Shown: in pieces, positions 1 through 5,777 of the stretch | How positions within the stretch are numbered: position 1 is the stretch's first letter | Layout of the letters: each line of letters starts with the position of its first letter | NCBI GenBank assembly: GCA_011041895.1 | Contig: DRAE01000087.1 | Location: forward strand, 1 to 6,734 | Reading direction: 5' to 3' | Origin: Candidatus Bathyarchaeota archaeon | GTDB lineage: Archaea; Thermoproteota; DRAE01 | Length of the DNA: 6,734 nucleotides | Position numbers and translations under genes: made by a program | Notes under the pieces: model-generated | Seen by the model: the letters and a program-made list of their open reading frames with translations, nothing else | The model's database searches: none | What the model was told of the DNA's origin: nothing

Positions 1-1572
1 AACATGCAACAATCAGAGATCGCAACTCTGATCTCATATGACTTCTCAGGAGGCGCGATTAAGAAATCTAGGATTGAGATCCTATATGCATCAGGAAACT
101 CCTCTCTATCTATCAAGGAAACTCTCATAAGGAATGGTTTCATCAAGGGCTTTTCATCTGTGGACATAAGTGAGTTTTCAACAGTTACGGAAGTGATAAG
201 CGTAGAAGACTATGCATCTCTTCACACTTATTACTCCATTTTCGAGAGAGTTATTGCCTCGGAATTTTCAACACTTTTTTCAAGTCACTCAGTATTCAGA
301 AGTCTAAAATTGGCTGAAAAGTCATTCTCCAGCATAAGCGAGGCTGTTATAGCAAATATGGTTACAGCAGGAGGGGCGGAAGTTTTCGTAAGAAACTCAT
401 CCGTTCAGAATCTACTGGCAAATGGAACATGTAAGCTTCACATATTTTCCTCAGTAGTCAAACTTAAAGCCCGAAAGGCCTCTCTAGTAGAGGTAAAGGA
501 TTCATCATGTATTCTCCACGTGTATATACTATCTAAACCAGAGCAGAGTGCACTGACTTTTAGGAGAGAGTATGTGTCAGAGTGGAAGGTAACTGGTGAA
601 TGTGAAGTGCAAATAACAAATTCATATGTATATGGATGGGCTGTAACCATAGGTGAAGGCGTTACTGTGAGTATACGAGACTCCACTCTCAGCGTACTTG
701 AATGCCTGGAATCGTCATCGATTACAGCGAGAAACTGTACAATAGATCTTGTGAAAGGTGAAGATGGTGCGAGAATAGCACTTGAGTTAAGCAAAGTAAA
801 TGTAGTTAACGCTAGCAAATGCGACTTGATCCTCTCAGATTGTAATATTTCCAAGATTGTAGGGCTCGAATTAAATGAGCTAGACTTCTACAATTCGTCA
901 ATAGAGGAAGCTATCATAATGCCTCTCACGAATTGTTCCATTACAAAAGTTAACATAAATTCGTTGACGATACAGAGCAATTCCTCAAGCATATTCGAAC
1001 ATGTCTTAGTCGACTTAGCCAAGTCAAATATAACCAGGATACTACTAACAGGAATAACTAATCTAGCTATCGAAGAATCTACTGTTAATGTAATGATTCT
1101 AAACAGCTATAACGGAACTATATGTACCGTAAATGCAACGCTCAGAAGCTTCATTAAAATCGAGAATGGAAGTTTCTTCTACATCAAGGGTAAGCTCAAC
1201 TCTTCTTCATGTTCCATAATGGCATGGGAGGACGACTGTAAGATAAAAAGAGAATTTACGATAATTATGCAGAACGATTCTCTCCCACTTAAAAACGTGA
1301 ATGTCACAATATACGATGCTAATGGAAATAAAGTATGGAGTGGAAAAACAGATATCGATGGGTCAGTGAAAGTTGACTTACTCTTTCCAGATCCCGGAAC
1401 GGTATACTACGTGCACGTTGAAGTAAACAATAGAACCATAACAAAAGCCATAACAGTACTGATGGATACTCCGGTCGTAATCGACGTGTCCACAAATACA
1501 CATAAGAAATCTACATCTGAAAATCCAACACTAATATTAGTGATCTGGAATGCCAGAGAAGAATATCTATAG
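1..1572 (+). CDS. Sequon-rich probable surface protein with beta-helix-like repeats (5' partial)
   Basis: The frame is open from base 1. The first Met (base 4) is not followed by a signal peptide, so the true start is probably upstream. Numbering from that Met gives 522 residues. Residues about 130-400 alternate short hydrophobic stretches with Ser/Asn-rich turns such as NSSI, NCTI and NCSI, as in right-handed beta-helix (pectin-lyase-like) proteins. I count 17 N-X-S/T sequons (X not Pro) and 11 cysteines (143, 169, 200, 234, 245, 273, 280, 311, 374, 403, 412), which suits a glycosylated, perhaps disulfide-stabilised, extracellular protein. Residues about 417-498 look like a small beta-sandwich of the carboxypeptidase-regulatory-like type, with the core PLKNVNVTIYDANG at 428-441 and a DIDG turn at 450-453. 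The C-terminus is odd: a Lys/Ser/Thr linker leads into only about eight hydrophobic residues (PTLILVIW) and then NAREEYL, which is too short for a membrane anchor. The last 23 bases overlap the next gene. Export and fold are inferred; no exact family is recognised. Confidence 0.75.
   Translation, partial: NMQQSEIATLISYDFSGGAIKKSRIEILYASGNSSLSIKETLIRNGFIKGFSSVDISEFSTVTEVISVEDYASLHTYYSIFERVIASEFSTLFSSHSVFRSLKLAEKSFSSISEAVIANMVTAGGAEVFVRNSSVQNLLANGTCKLHIFSSVVKLKARKASLVEVKDSSCILHVYILSKPEQSALTFRREYVSEWKVTGECEVQITNSYVYGWAVTIGEGVTVSIRDSTLSVLECLESSSITARNCTIDLVKGEDGARIALELSKVNVVNASKCDLILSDCNISKIVGLELNELDFYNSSIEEAIIMPLTNCSITKVNINSLTIQSNSSSIFEHVLVDLAKSNITRILLTGITNLAIEESTVNVMILNSYNGTICTVNATLRSFIKIENGSFFYIKGKLNSSSCSIMAWEDDCKIKREFTIIMQNDSLPLKNVNVTIYDANGNKVWSGKTDIDGSVKVDLLFPDPGTVYYVHVEVNNRTITKAITVLMDTPVVIDVSTNTHKKSTSENPTLILVIWNAREEYL
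1529..1542. repeat. Perfect 14-bp palindrome at the junction of two genes
   Basis: CACTAATATTAGTG equals its own reverse complement. It lies in the last codons of the surface-protein gene and ends 7 bases before the ATG at 1550. As RNA it could form a 5-bp stem (CACTA/TAGTG) with an ATAT loop, and the right arm would cover the start of the GTGATC ribosome binding site. It could be a dimer-binding operator or a weak hairpin controlling translation of the downstream gene. By chance about 0.4 such palindromes are expected in a window of this size, so only its position makes it notable. Confidence 0.4.
1540..1545 (+). promoter_or_regulatory. Ribosome binding site for the 104-residue protein gene
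   Basis: GTGATC matches the 5' part of the archaeal anti-Shine-Dalgarno region (the full complement is AGGAGGTGATC). It ends 4 bases before the ATG at 1550, which places that ATG where it would sit after a full-length site. It supports the start at 1550, although that start lies inside the upstream gene. An in-frame TGA at 1541-1543 rules out any earlier start in this frame. Confidence 0.55.
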
Positions 1573-1864
1573 GATTAAAGTAGATTCCCTACGTGACCTG
1601 ATACTGATCGCCATACAGATGCCGCTGAAAGCCATACATCTAATCAGGGAAGGTGACTCTTACAAGGCTTTCATATTCTTTCAACTTGTTCCATCACGTC
1701 GCATAATCATATTTGAACTTGACAACGTTGAGGGAAAGCTTATCGAGAGCAGATTCATCGTATACAACAGTATATCAGGAGAATATTCCTTTACACAAAA
1801 ACCCGTGACATCTCCAAACGTTGTACATATCCCAATCATCAGGATAAAGGAAATGATCATCTAG
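1550..1864 (+). CDS. Uncharacterised 104-residue protein next to nicotinate phosphoribosyltransferase
   Basis: I do not recognise a family. The protein is small, with no signal peptide, no clear membrane helix and no cysteine. It seems to have an N-terminal strand (YRIKV, 7-11), an amphipathic helix (DLILIAIQMPLKAI, 16-29) and then several strands: AFIFFQLV (40-47), RIIIFEL (51-57), SRFIVYN (67-73) and VVHIPIIRIK (91-100). This looks like a compact cytoplasmic alpha/beta domain. The start at 1550 is supported by GTGATC four bases upstream; the next in-frame Met is codon 24 (base 1619). The gene overlaps the surface-protein gene by 23 bases and ends 35 bases before the nicotinate phosphoribosyltransferase ATG, so it is probably co-transcribed with the metabolic genes downstream. 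The clear strand pattern, length and ribosome binding site argue that it is real; function is unknown. Confidence 0.72.
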   Translation: MPEKNIYRIKVDSLRDLILIAIQMPLKAIHLIREGDSYKAFIFFQLVPSRRIIIFELDNVEGKLIESRFIVYNSISGEYSFTQKPVTSPNVVHIPIIRIKEMII

Positions 1865-1885
1865 AGGTGTTCACTTCAACTGTTA

Positions 1886-1892
1886 GGGAGGG
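1886..1892 (+). promoter_or_regulatory. Strong ribosome binding site that fixes the pncB start
   Basis: GGGAGGG lies 7 bases before the ATG at 1900 and is the best Shine-Dalgarno match in the window. It decides between that ATG and the in-frame GTG at 1867. The GTG would add 11 residues that are not expected for the family and would place this site inside the coding region. Confidence 0.75.
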
Positions 1893-1899
1893 CTCACCC

Positions 1900-3123
1900 A
1901 TGAAGCTAGACGATAGAAAATTTTTGACTGCAACAGAGAAGGAGATTTTAGAAGGCCAGGTGACAGACGTATATTTTCAGCATACCCTTCAAATACTCAA
2001 GGCAAAGGGTCTCGAGAACGTCATTGTACATGCTGAAATATCAGCTAACTCCCTACCAGATGGCTATAGATGGGCTGTGCTATGTGGGCTGCGAGAGGTA
2101 GTGAATCTATTGGAAGGCCGGAAACTTACATTTAGAGCATATCCCGAGGGCAGCATTTTCAAGACACATGATGAAAATGGCCATTTAATTCCCATAGCCG
2201 TTGTCGAGGGCCCATACTCAGAATTCTGCATACTTGAGACTCCATTATTAGGTCTAATGTGCCAGGCAAGTGGAGTAGCTACAAAAGCCGCTAGGATAAA
2301 GAAGCTTGCAGGTGACAAAATAGTTGCAAGCTTTGGAATACGCAGGATGCATCCAGCAATTGCACCAATGATATCATATGCAGCCTTCATAGGGGGATGC
2401 GACTTCGAATCATGTGTTCTTTCAGCAAACTTGCTAGGAGAGACCCCACGTGGAACAATGCCACATAGCCTCCTCATAATATTTAAGGCGTTAACAGGGA
2501 AGGAAGAGAATGGGTGGAAGGCATTCGATGAGGTCATAGATCCAAGCGTTAAGCGAATATGTCTATGCGATACCTTTGAAGATGAGAGATTTTCAGCTTT
2601 AAAAGCTGCAAAAACTCTCGGGAAAAAACTGTTTGCAGTGCGCTTCGATACCCCAAAAAGCCGAAGAGGATCTATGAGGGAAATAATAAAGGAAACTTTA
2701 TGGGAGCTGAAGGTGGCTGGATACGATCATGTAGGTATATTCGTATCAGGAGGCGTCAATGAGGAAACTGTTAAAGAGCTTAGAGATCTTGTAATAGGAT
2801 TTGGTGTGGGCACAAGCATTTCAAACGCACCAACCATAGATTTTGCAATGGACATAACAGCTGTCAAAGTTAATGGAAAATGGATTCCGATATCCAAGAG
2901 AGGTAAGCTTCCCGGGATCAAGAAAGTTTACCGATGCAATGAATGCCTAGCGGATATAGTTGTGCCAGCCGATGAAAAACCTCCCAAATGCCCATACTGC
3001 AACATGGAAATGACTGAGGCACATGTAACATATATTGAAAATGGCAAGAAGATAGCTGAAATCCCATCACCACAGGAGATAAGGAGAAAAGTTTTAGAGA
3101 ATATACGGAAAGTCCCCCTATAG
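1900..3123 (+). CDS. pncB: Nicotinate phosphoribosyltransferase, archaeal type with zinc knuckle
   Basis: This cytoplasmic enzyme joins nicotinate and PRPP, with ATP hydrolysis, to give nicotinate mononucleotide, the salvage entry to NAD. Numbered from the ATG at 1900 (407 residues), the family hallmarks appear in order: TDVYF (22-26), EGPYSEFCILETPLLG (103-118), the phosphate/substrate motif FGIRRMHP (145-152), GTMPHS (185-190), DTF (224-226), RFDTP (248-252), SGG (283-285) and the phosphate-binding FGVGTSI (301-307). Near the C-terminus two CxxC pairs (C346/C349 and C364/C367) form the zinc-knuckle-like module known in archaeal members such as the Thermoplasma acidophilum enzyme. Length is normal for that subgroup and nothing looks broken. 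The start follows a strong GGGAGGG. The stop is 10 bases from the next gene, whose ribosome binding site overlaps this stop codon. A quinolinate-specific (NadC-like) enzyme is the main alternative, but it would be shorter and lack the knuckle. Confidence 0.93.
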   Translation: MKLDDRKFLTATEKEILEGQVTDVYFQHTLQILKAKGLENVIVHAEISANSLPDGYRWAVLCGLREVVNLLEGRKLTFRAYPEGSIFKTHDENGHLIPIAVVEGPYSEFCILETPLLGLMCQASGVATKAARIKKLAGDKIVASFGIRRMHPAIAPMISYAAFIGGCDFESCVLSANLLGETPRGTMPHSLLIIFKALTGKEENGWKAFDEVIDPSVKRICLCDTFEDERFSALKAAKTLGKKLFAVRFDTPKSRRGSMREIIKETLWELKVAGYDHVGIFVSGGVNEETVKELRDLVIGFGVGTSISNAPTIDFAMDITAVKVNGKWIPISKRGKLPGIKKVYRCNECLADIVVPADEKPPKCPYCNMEMTEAHVTYIENGKKIAEIPSPQEIRRKVLENIRKVPL

Positions 3124-3127
3124 GTGA
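3123..3127 (+). promoter_or_regulatory. Ribosome binding site overlapping the pncB stop
   Basis: GGTGA begins at the last base of the pncB TAG (3121-3123) and lies 6 bases before the ATG at 3134. It matches the archaeal anti-Shine-Dalgarno and ties translation of the YjbQ-family gene to termination of pncB. Confidence 0.6.
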
Positions 3128-3133
3128 CCTAAA

Positions 3134-3541
3134 ATGTATAAGATAATAAGATTTTCAACAAGTAAGGAAGTTGAGCTGATAGATATAACACATCATGTAG
3201 AAGGCTTTGTGAGAGAATGCAATGTTAAAGAGGGGCTGTGCATTGTACATGCGCCGCACGCAACAGCTGCTATCATCATGAACGAAAACGAGAGTGGATT
3301 AAAAGAGGACATTATAAACACGTTTATGAAACTTGTTCCACGTAGAGCAAACTACATGCATAACAGAATAGATGATAATGCTCATGCACATATTAAGTCA
3401 GCCATGATAGGCTCGACTGTGATAATTCCCATAATAGGGGGCAGGCTTGCCCGGGGAACTTGGCAGAACATATTCTTTGTGGAACTAGATGGTCCAAGAT
3501 ATGAGAGAAGAGTTATAATACAAGTTATTCCAGGGGGTTAG
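3134..3541 (+). CDS. YjbQ/UPF0047 family protein (secondary thiamine-phosphate synthase enzyme family)
   Basis: This is a full-length 135-residue member of the YjbQ/UPF0047 family. Visible hallmarks are HAPHATAAIIMNE (39-51) with H42 and N50/E51, DDNAHAHIKS (80-89) with H84 and H86, GTWQNIFF (108-115) and DGPR (119-122). Conserved His/Asp/Glu residues cluster in a metal- or ligand-binding pocket in known structures, and members form trimers. The Escherichia coli homologue has been linked to a weak thiamine-phosphate synthase activity, from which databases take the name; the physiological reaction in archaea is not settled. The gene sits 10 bases after pncB with a GGTGA site and 3 bases before the macro-domain gene, so it is part of the operon. 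That suits a role in cofactor metabolism, but does not prove thiamine synthesis. Family assignment is firm; the biochemical role is uncertain. Confidence 0.9.
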   Translation: MYKIIRFSTSKEVELIDITHHVEGFVRECNVKEGLCIVHAPHATAAIIMNENESGLKEDIINTFMKLVPRRANYMHNRIDDNAHAHIKSAMIGSTVIIPIIGGRLARGTWQNIFFVELDGPRYERRVIIQVIPGG

Positions 3542-3544
3542 TAG

Positions 3545-4072
3545 ATGCTTGGGAAAATAGAGATTGTAGTTGAGAGAGGCGATATAACGCTGAAGAAAGC
3601 TGATGCAATAGTGAATCCAGCAAATAGTTTAATGATAATGGGTGGAGGAGTAGCGTTAGCTATCAAGAAAAGAGGCGGAGAAATCATTGAAAAAGAGGCT
3701 ATTAAAAAGGCACCCGTTCCCGTGGGCAAGGCCATACACACCACAGCAGGCAATCTCAATGCAAAATATGTCATACATGCTCCAACAATGGAAAGGCCAG
3801 CTCAGAGAATTTCCGTTGACAACGTTAAAGCAGCTACAAGGGCAGCCCTGGATGTTGCTAACAAGCTAAACATAGAAAGCATAGCCTTTCCAGGGATGGG
3901 AACCGGAGTTGGGGGAGTTCCAGAAGATGAGGCTGCGAAGGCAATGGTTGAAACCATTATGGAATTTGCAAAAGATCATCCAGAAGCTTCAATTAAAAAA
4001 GTTGTGTTAGTTGCTTTCACAGACTCCCTATACACGGCCTTTAGAAAAGCTATAGAGGGCGCTCATGACTAA
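3545..4072 (+). CDS. Macro-domain protein (ADP-ribose binding or hydrolysis)
   Basis: This is a single stand-alone macro domain of 175 residues. Motifs in order are RGDIT (11-15), ADAIVNPANS (19-28), the first ligand loop MGGGVALAI (32-40), VPVGKAIHTTAGNL (58-71), KYVIHA (74-79) and the diphosphate-binding loop IAFPGMGTGVGGVP (113-126). The layout resembles the archaeal Af1521 type, which binds ADP-ribose tightly and can remove ADP-ribose from proteins. Related enzymes act on ADP-ribose 1''-phosphate or O-acetyl-ADP-ribose. The substrate cannot be fixed from sequence. NPAN replaces the more common NAAN, and the loop reads GGGVA. The start is 3 bases after the YjbQ stop, with GGGGGT at 3533-3538 as ribosome binding site. 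The last 8 bases overlap the pantoate kinase gene, so the two are translationally coupled. The neighbours fit ADP-ribose/NAD metabolism better than a toxin-antitoxin role. Confidence 0.94.
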   Translation: MLGKIEIVVERGDITLKKADAIVNPANSLMIMGGGVALAIKKRGGEIIEKEAIKKAPVPVGKAIHTTAGNLNAKYVIHAPTMERPAQRISVDNVKAATRAALDVANKLNIESIAFPGMGTGVGGVPEDEAAKAMVETIMEFAKDHPEASIKKVVLVAFTDSLYTAFRKAIEGAHD

Positions 4073-4967
4073 AGCAGTTTCAGCATATGCTCCATGTCAT
4101 GTATCTACACTTTTTGTCCCTGTAATTACAGATTCACCTGAAACTACTGGCTCCCTGGGAATAGGCTTTTCAATATTTCCAGGAGTGTACACTACAGTCA
4201 AGATCCTAGGTTATGGAAGCAAACATGTGAAGTGGCTTCTAAATGGGGAACCTGTTCAACCTGAGAACCTTTTAACTTCATTTACAGTATTTAAGAAAAT
4301 GCTTGAAATCTATGGCGGCAATGTTAAAATGGAGATTAGTCAATGGTGTTACCTGCCCATAGGAGGAGGCTTTGGAGTAAGTGGAGCTTCTGCTCTCAGC
4401 CTGTCACTGGCCTTAAATGAAGCTCTTGAGCTGGGTCTCAGCACTGAAGAGGCGGCGATGATAGCTCATGTTTCAGAGGTCATAAATAAAACAGGTCTAG
4501 GAGATGTGATTTCATCCCTTCTAGGAGGCTTTGAAATAAGGGTCAAAGCTGGAGGCCCCGGACACGGCACGGTCAAGAAGTGGGAGCCAGAGCTATACGT
4601 TAGCCCCATAATAATCTACTTTTCAAGCATTGAAACTAGAAAGGTTCTCAGAGAAAATACACTTACACAGAGAATCTCTGAATTTGGGAGAGAGCTTCTC
4701 CAAGAGTTTCTGAAAAACGTAAGCTTGGAAAAGTTCATTGCAGTCTCGAGAAAGTTTACGGAGATCATTGGTCTATGCCCAGAGGAAGTTGAAACCGTAA
4801 TGTCAAAATTTGCAATGTCAAGTATGGTTATGCTCGGAAACTCAGCTTTTATAATGGTGCACCCCGAGGAAATTCATCCAACGATTTCAACTCTTAGAGA
4901 AATGTTCCCAAATGCTACCATTGTCGAAGCGAAAATAGACTACAGAGGTGCAAAAGTGATAACATAA
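4065..4967 (+). CDS. Pantoate kinase (PoK), GHMP superfamily
   Basis: This enzyme phosphorylates pantoate with ATP to 4-phosphopantoate, the first of the two archaeal steps that replace bacterial pantothenate synthetase and pantothenate kinase in CoA synthesis. The protein has 300 residues, the usual length. It opens with AYAPCHVSTLF (7-17), as in PoK proteins, and carries the ATP-binding GHMP motif in its PoK form, PIGGGFGVSGASAL (98-111). Next come NKTGLGDVISSLLGG (141-155) with the conserved GLGD, GGPGHG (163-168), the C-terminal GHMP motif MVMLGNSAFIM (254-264) and the end strand AKIDYRGAKV (289-298). The start overlaps the macro gene by ATGACTAA, and GAGGG (4055-4059) lies 5 bases upstream, so translation is coupled. 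The next gene encodes the enzyme for the following step, which supports the assignment. Other GHMP kinases (mevalonate, homoserine) are less likely because their motif reads GLGSSA. Confidence 0.94.
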   Translation: MTKAVSAYAPCHVSTLFVPVITDSPETTGSLGIGFSIFPGVYTTVKILGYGSKHVKWLLNGEPVQPENLLTSFTVFKKMLEIYGGNVKMEISQWCYLPIGGGFGVSGASALSLSLALNEALELGLSTEEAAMIAHVSEVINKTGLGDVISSLLGGFEIRVKAGGPGHGTVKKWEPELYVSPIIIYFSSIETRKVLRENTLTQRISEFGRELLQEFLKNVSLEKFIAVSRKFTEIIGLCPEEVETVMSKFAMSSMVMLGNSAFIMVHPEEIHPTISTLREMFPNATIVEAKIDYRGAKVIT

Positions 4968-4996
4968 TAAGCACTTGAAATGATATTTGAATAAGC

Positions 4997-5764
4997 ATGA
5001 TACCGAAATCCCATCCAAGATACGAATCCCTGATGATAAGGGAGAAACTTATAAGAGGTTTTGAAAGGGGAATAGTTGCCAAAGCTGGATTAATTGCCCA
5101 CGGAAGGGGAGAGGCATTTGACTATCTTCTAGGCGAAAAAACTATTCCAGAGGCTATGAGGGCGATTGAAGCTGCAGCTGCCACGCTTATCCTTGCAAAA
5201 CACCCTGTTATCTCCGTCAATGGAAATGTTGCAGCCCTTGTGCCAGATGAAATAGTCGAGCTTTCAAAACTAATTCCAGCCCCTCTTGAAATAAACCTAT
5301 TCTATAGAACCAAGAAGAGGATAGAAAAAATTAAAAAACATCTTGAAGAGCATGGTGCATCGACAGTGCTGGGAATAACAGATAACCTAGTCACAATACC
5401 TGAACTCTTCAGCGAACGTAGAAAAGTAGATCCAGAAGGGATCTATAAGGCTGACGTTGTATTTGTGCCGCTTGAAGACGGAGATAGAACTGAGGCTTTA
5501 AGGAGAATGGGGAAAATAGTGGTAACAGTCGACTTGAATCCCATGAGTAGAACAGCTAGAGCAGCTAACATTACCATTGTCGATAATATAGTTAGGGCAG
5601 CTCCCCTACTTATCAAAGCCGTGAAAAAATTAAAAAGAAGACCTGAGAACGAGCTTATGAAAATCGTGAATGAATTTGATAATGACCTAAATTTAAGGAA
5701 TGTAGTTAGATATTTGAGAGAACGCCTATTTCAGTTGTCAAAATCGAGAATGCAGCTCATGTAA
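4997..5764 (+). CDS. 4-phosphopantoate--beta-alanine ligase (phosphopantothenate synthetase, PPS)
   Basis: This enzyme joins 4-phosphopantoate and beta-alanine using ATP to give 4'-phosphopantothenate, the second archaeal-specific CoA step, using the product of the gene just upstream. The 255 residues match the family from the first codon: IPKSHPRYESL (2-12), GLIAHGRGEAFDYLLGE (31-47), SVNGN (73-77), EINLFYR (98-104), VPLEDGDRTEALRRMGK (157-173) and VDLNPMSRTA (178-187), which form the ATP and substrate pockets of this homodimer. The conserved N-terminus supports the ATG at 4997, and an in-frame TGA at 4988 excludes an earlier start. Unlike its neighbours, the gene has no evident Shine-Dalgarno sequence and follows an AT-rich 29-base gap, so it may also be made from a leaderless transcript. 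The Lys/Arg-rich C-terminal tail (after about residue 208) is variable in the family. Confidence 0.96.
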   Translation: MIPKSHPRYESLMIREKLIRGFERGIVAKAGLIAHGRGEAFDYLLGEKTIPEAMRAIEAAAATLILAKHPVISVNGNVAALVPDEIVELSKLIPAPLEINLFYRTKKRIEKIKKHLEEHGASTVLGITDNLVTIPELFSERRKVDPEGIYKADVVFVPLEDGDRTEALRRMGKIVVTVDLNPMSRTARAANITIVDNIVRAAPLLIKAVKKLKRRPENELMKIVNEFDNDLNLRNVVRYLRERLFQLSKSRMQLM

Positions 5765-5777
5765 TAGGTGTAAAGCC

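Noticed and set aside
275..280. T-run as an archaeal terminator
   Set aside because: It is in the middle of an open coding frame that continues for 1.3 kb.
438..854. Long minus-strand frame opposite the surface-protein gene
   Set aside because: It is antisense to a longer frame with a coherent repeat pattern. Its translation has no recognisable domain, and I see no ribosome binding site that favours it.
1541..1572. Frameshift joining the surface protein to the 104-residue protein as one gene
   Set aside because: The second frame has its own ATG and GTGATC site. The joined product would attach a cytoplasmic-looking domain to an exported protein, and no homopolymer at the junction suggests slippage.
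1867..1899. GTG at 1867 as the start of nicotinate phosphoribosyltransferase
   Set aside because: The ATG at 1900 has a strong GGGAGGG just upstream. The extra 11 residues look like translated leader.
2064..2537. Minus-strand frame inside the nicotinate phosphoribosyltransferase gene
   Set aside because: It lies wholly opposite conserved catalytic motifs of that enzyme and is a codon-bias shadow.
2594..2608. Inverted repeat with 7-base arms (CAGCTTT/AAAGCTG)
   Set aside because: It is inside conserved coding sequence, with a one-base centre and no regulatory context. It is expected by chance.
3545..4072. Macro domain as the antitoxin of a DarTG-like toxin-antitoxin pair
   Set aside because: No ADP-ribosyltransferase toxin gene lies next to it. 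Both neighbours are full-length metabolic genes, and the domain stands alone.
4980..4994. Four-codon upstream reading frame before the ligase gene
   Set aside because: It is very short, has no ribosome binding site, and its peptide has no sign of function. It is likely chance in AT-rich sequence.
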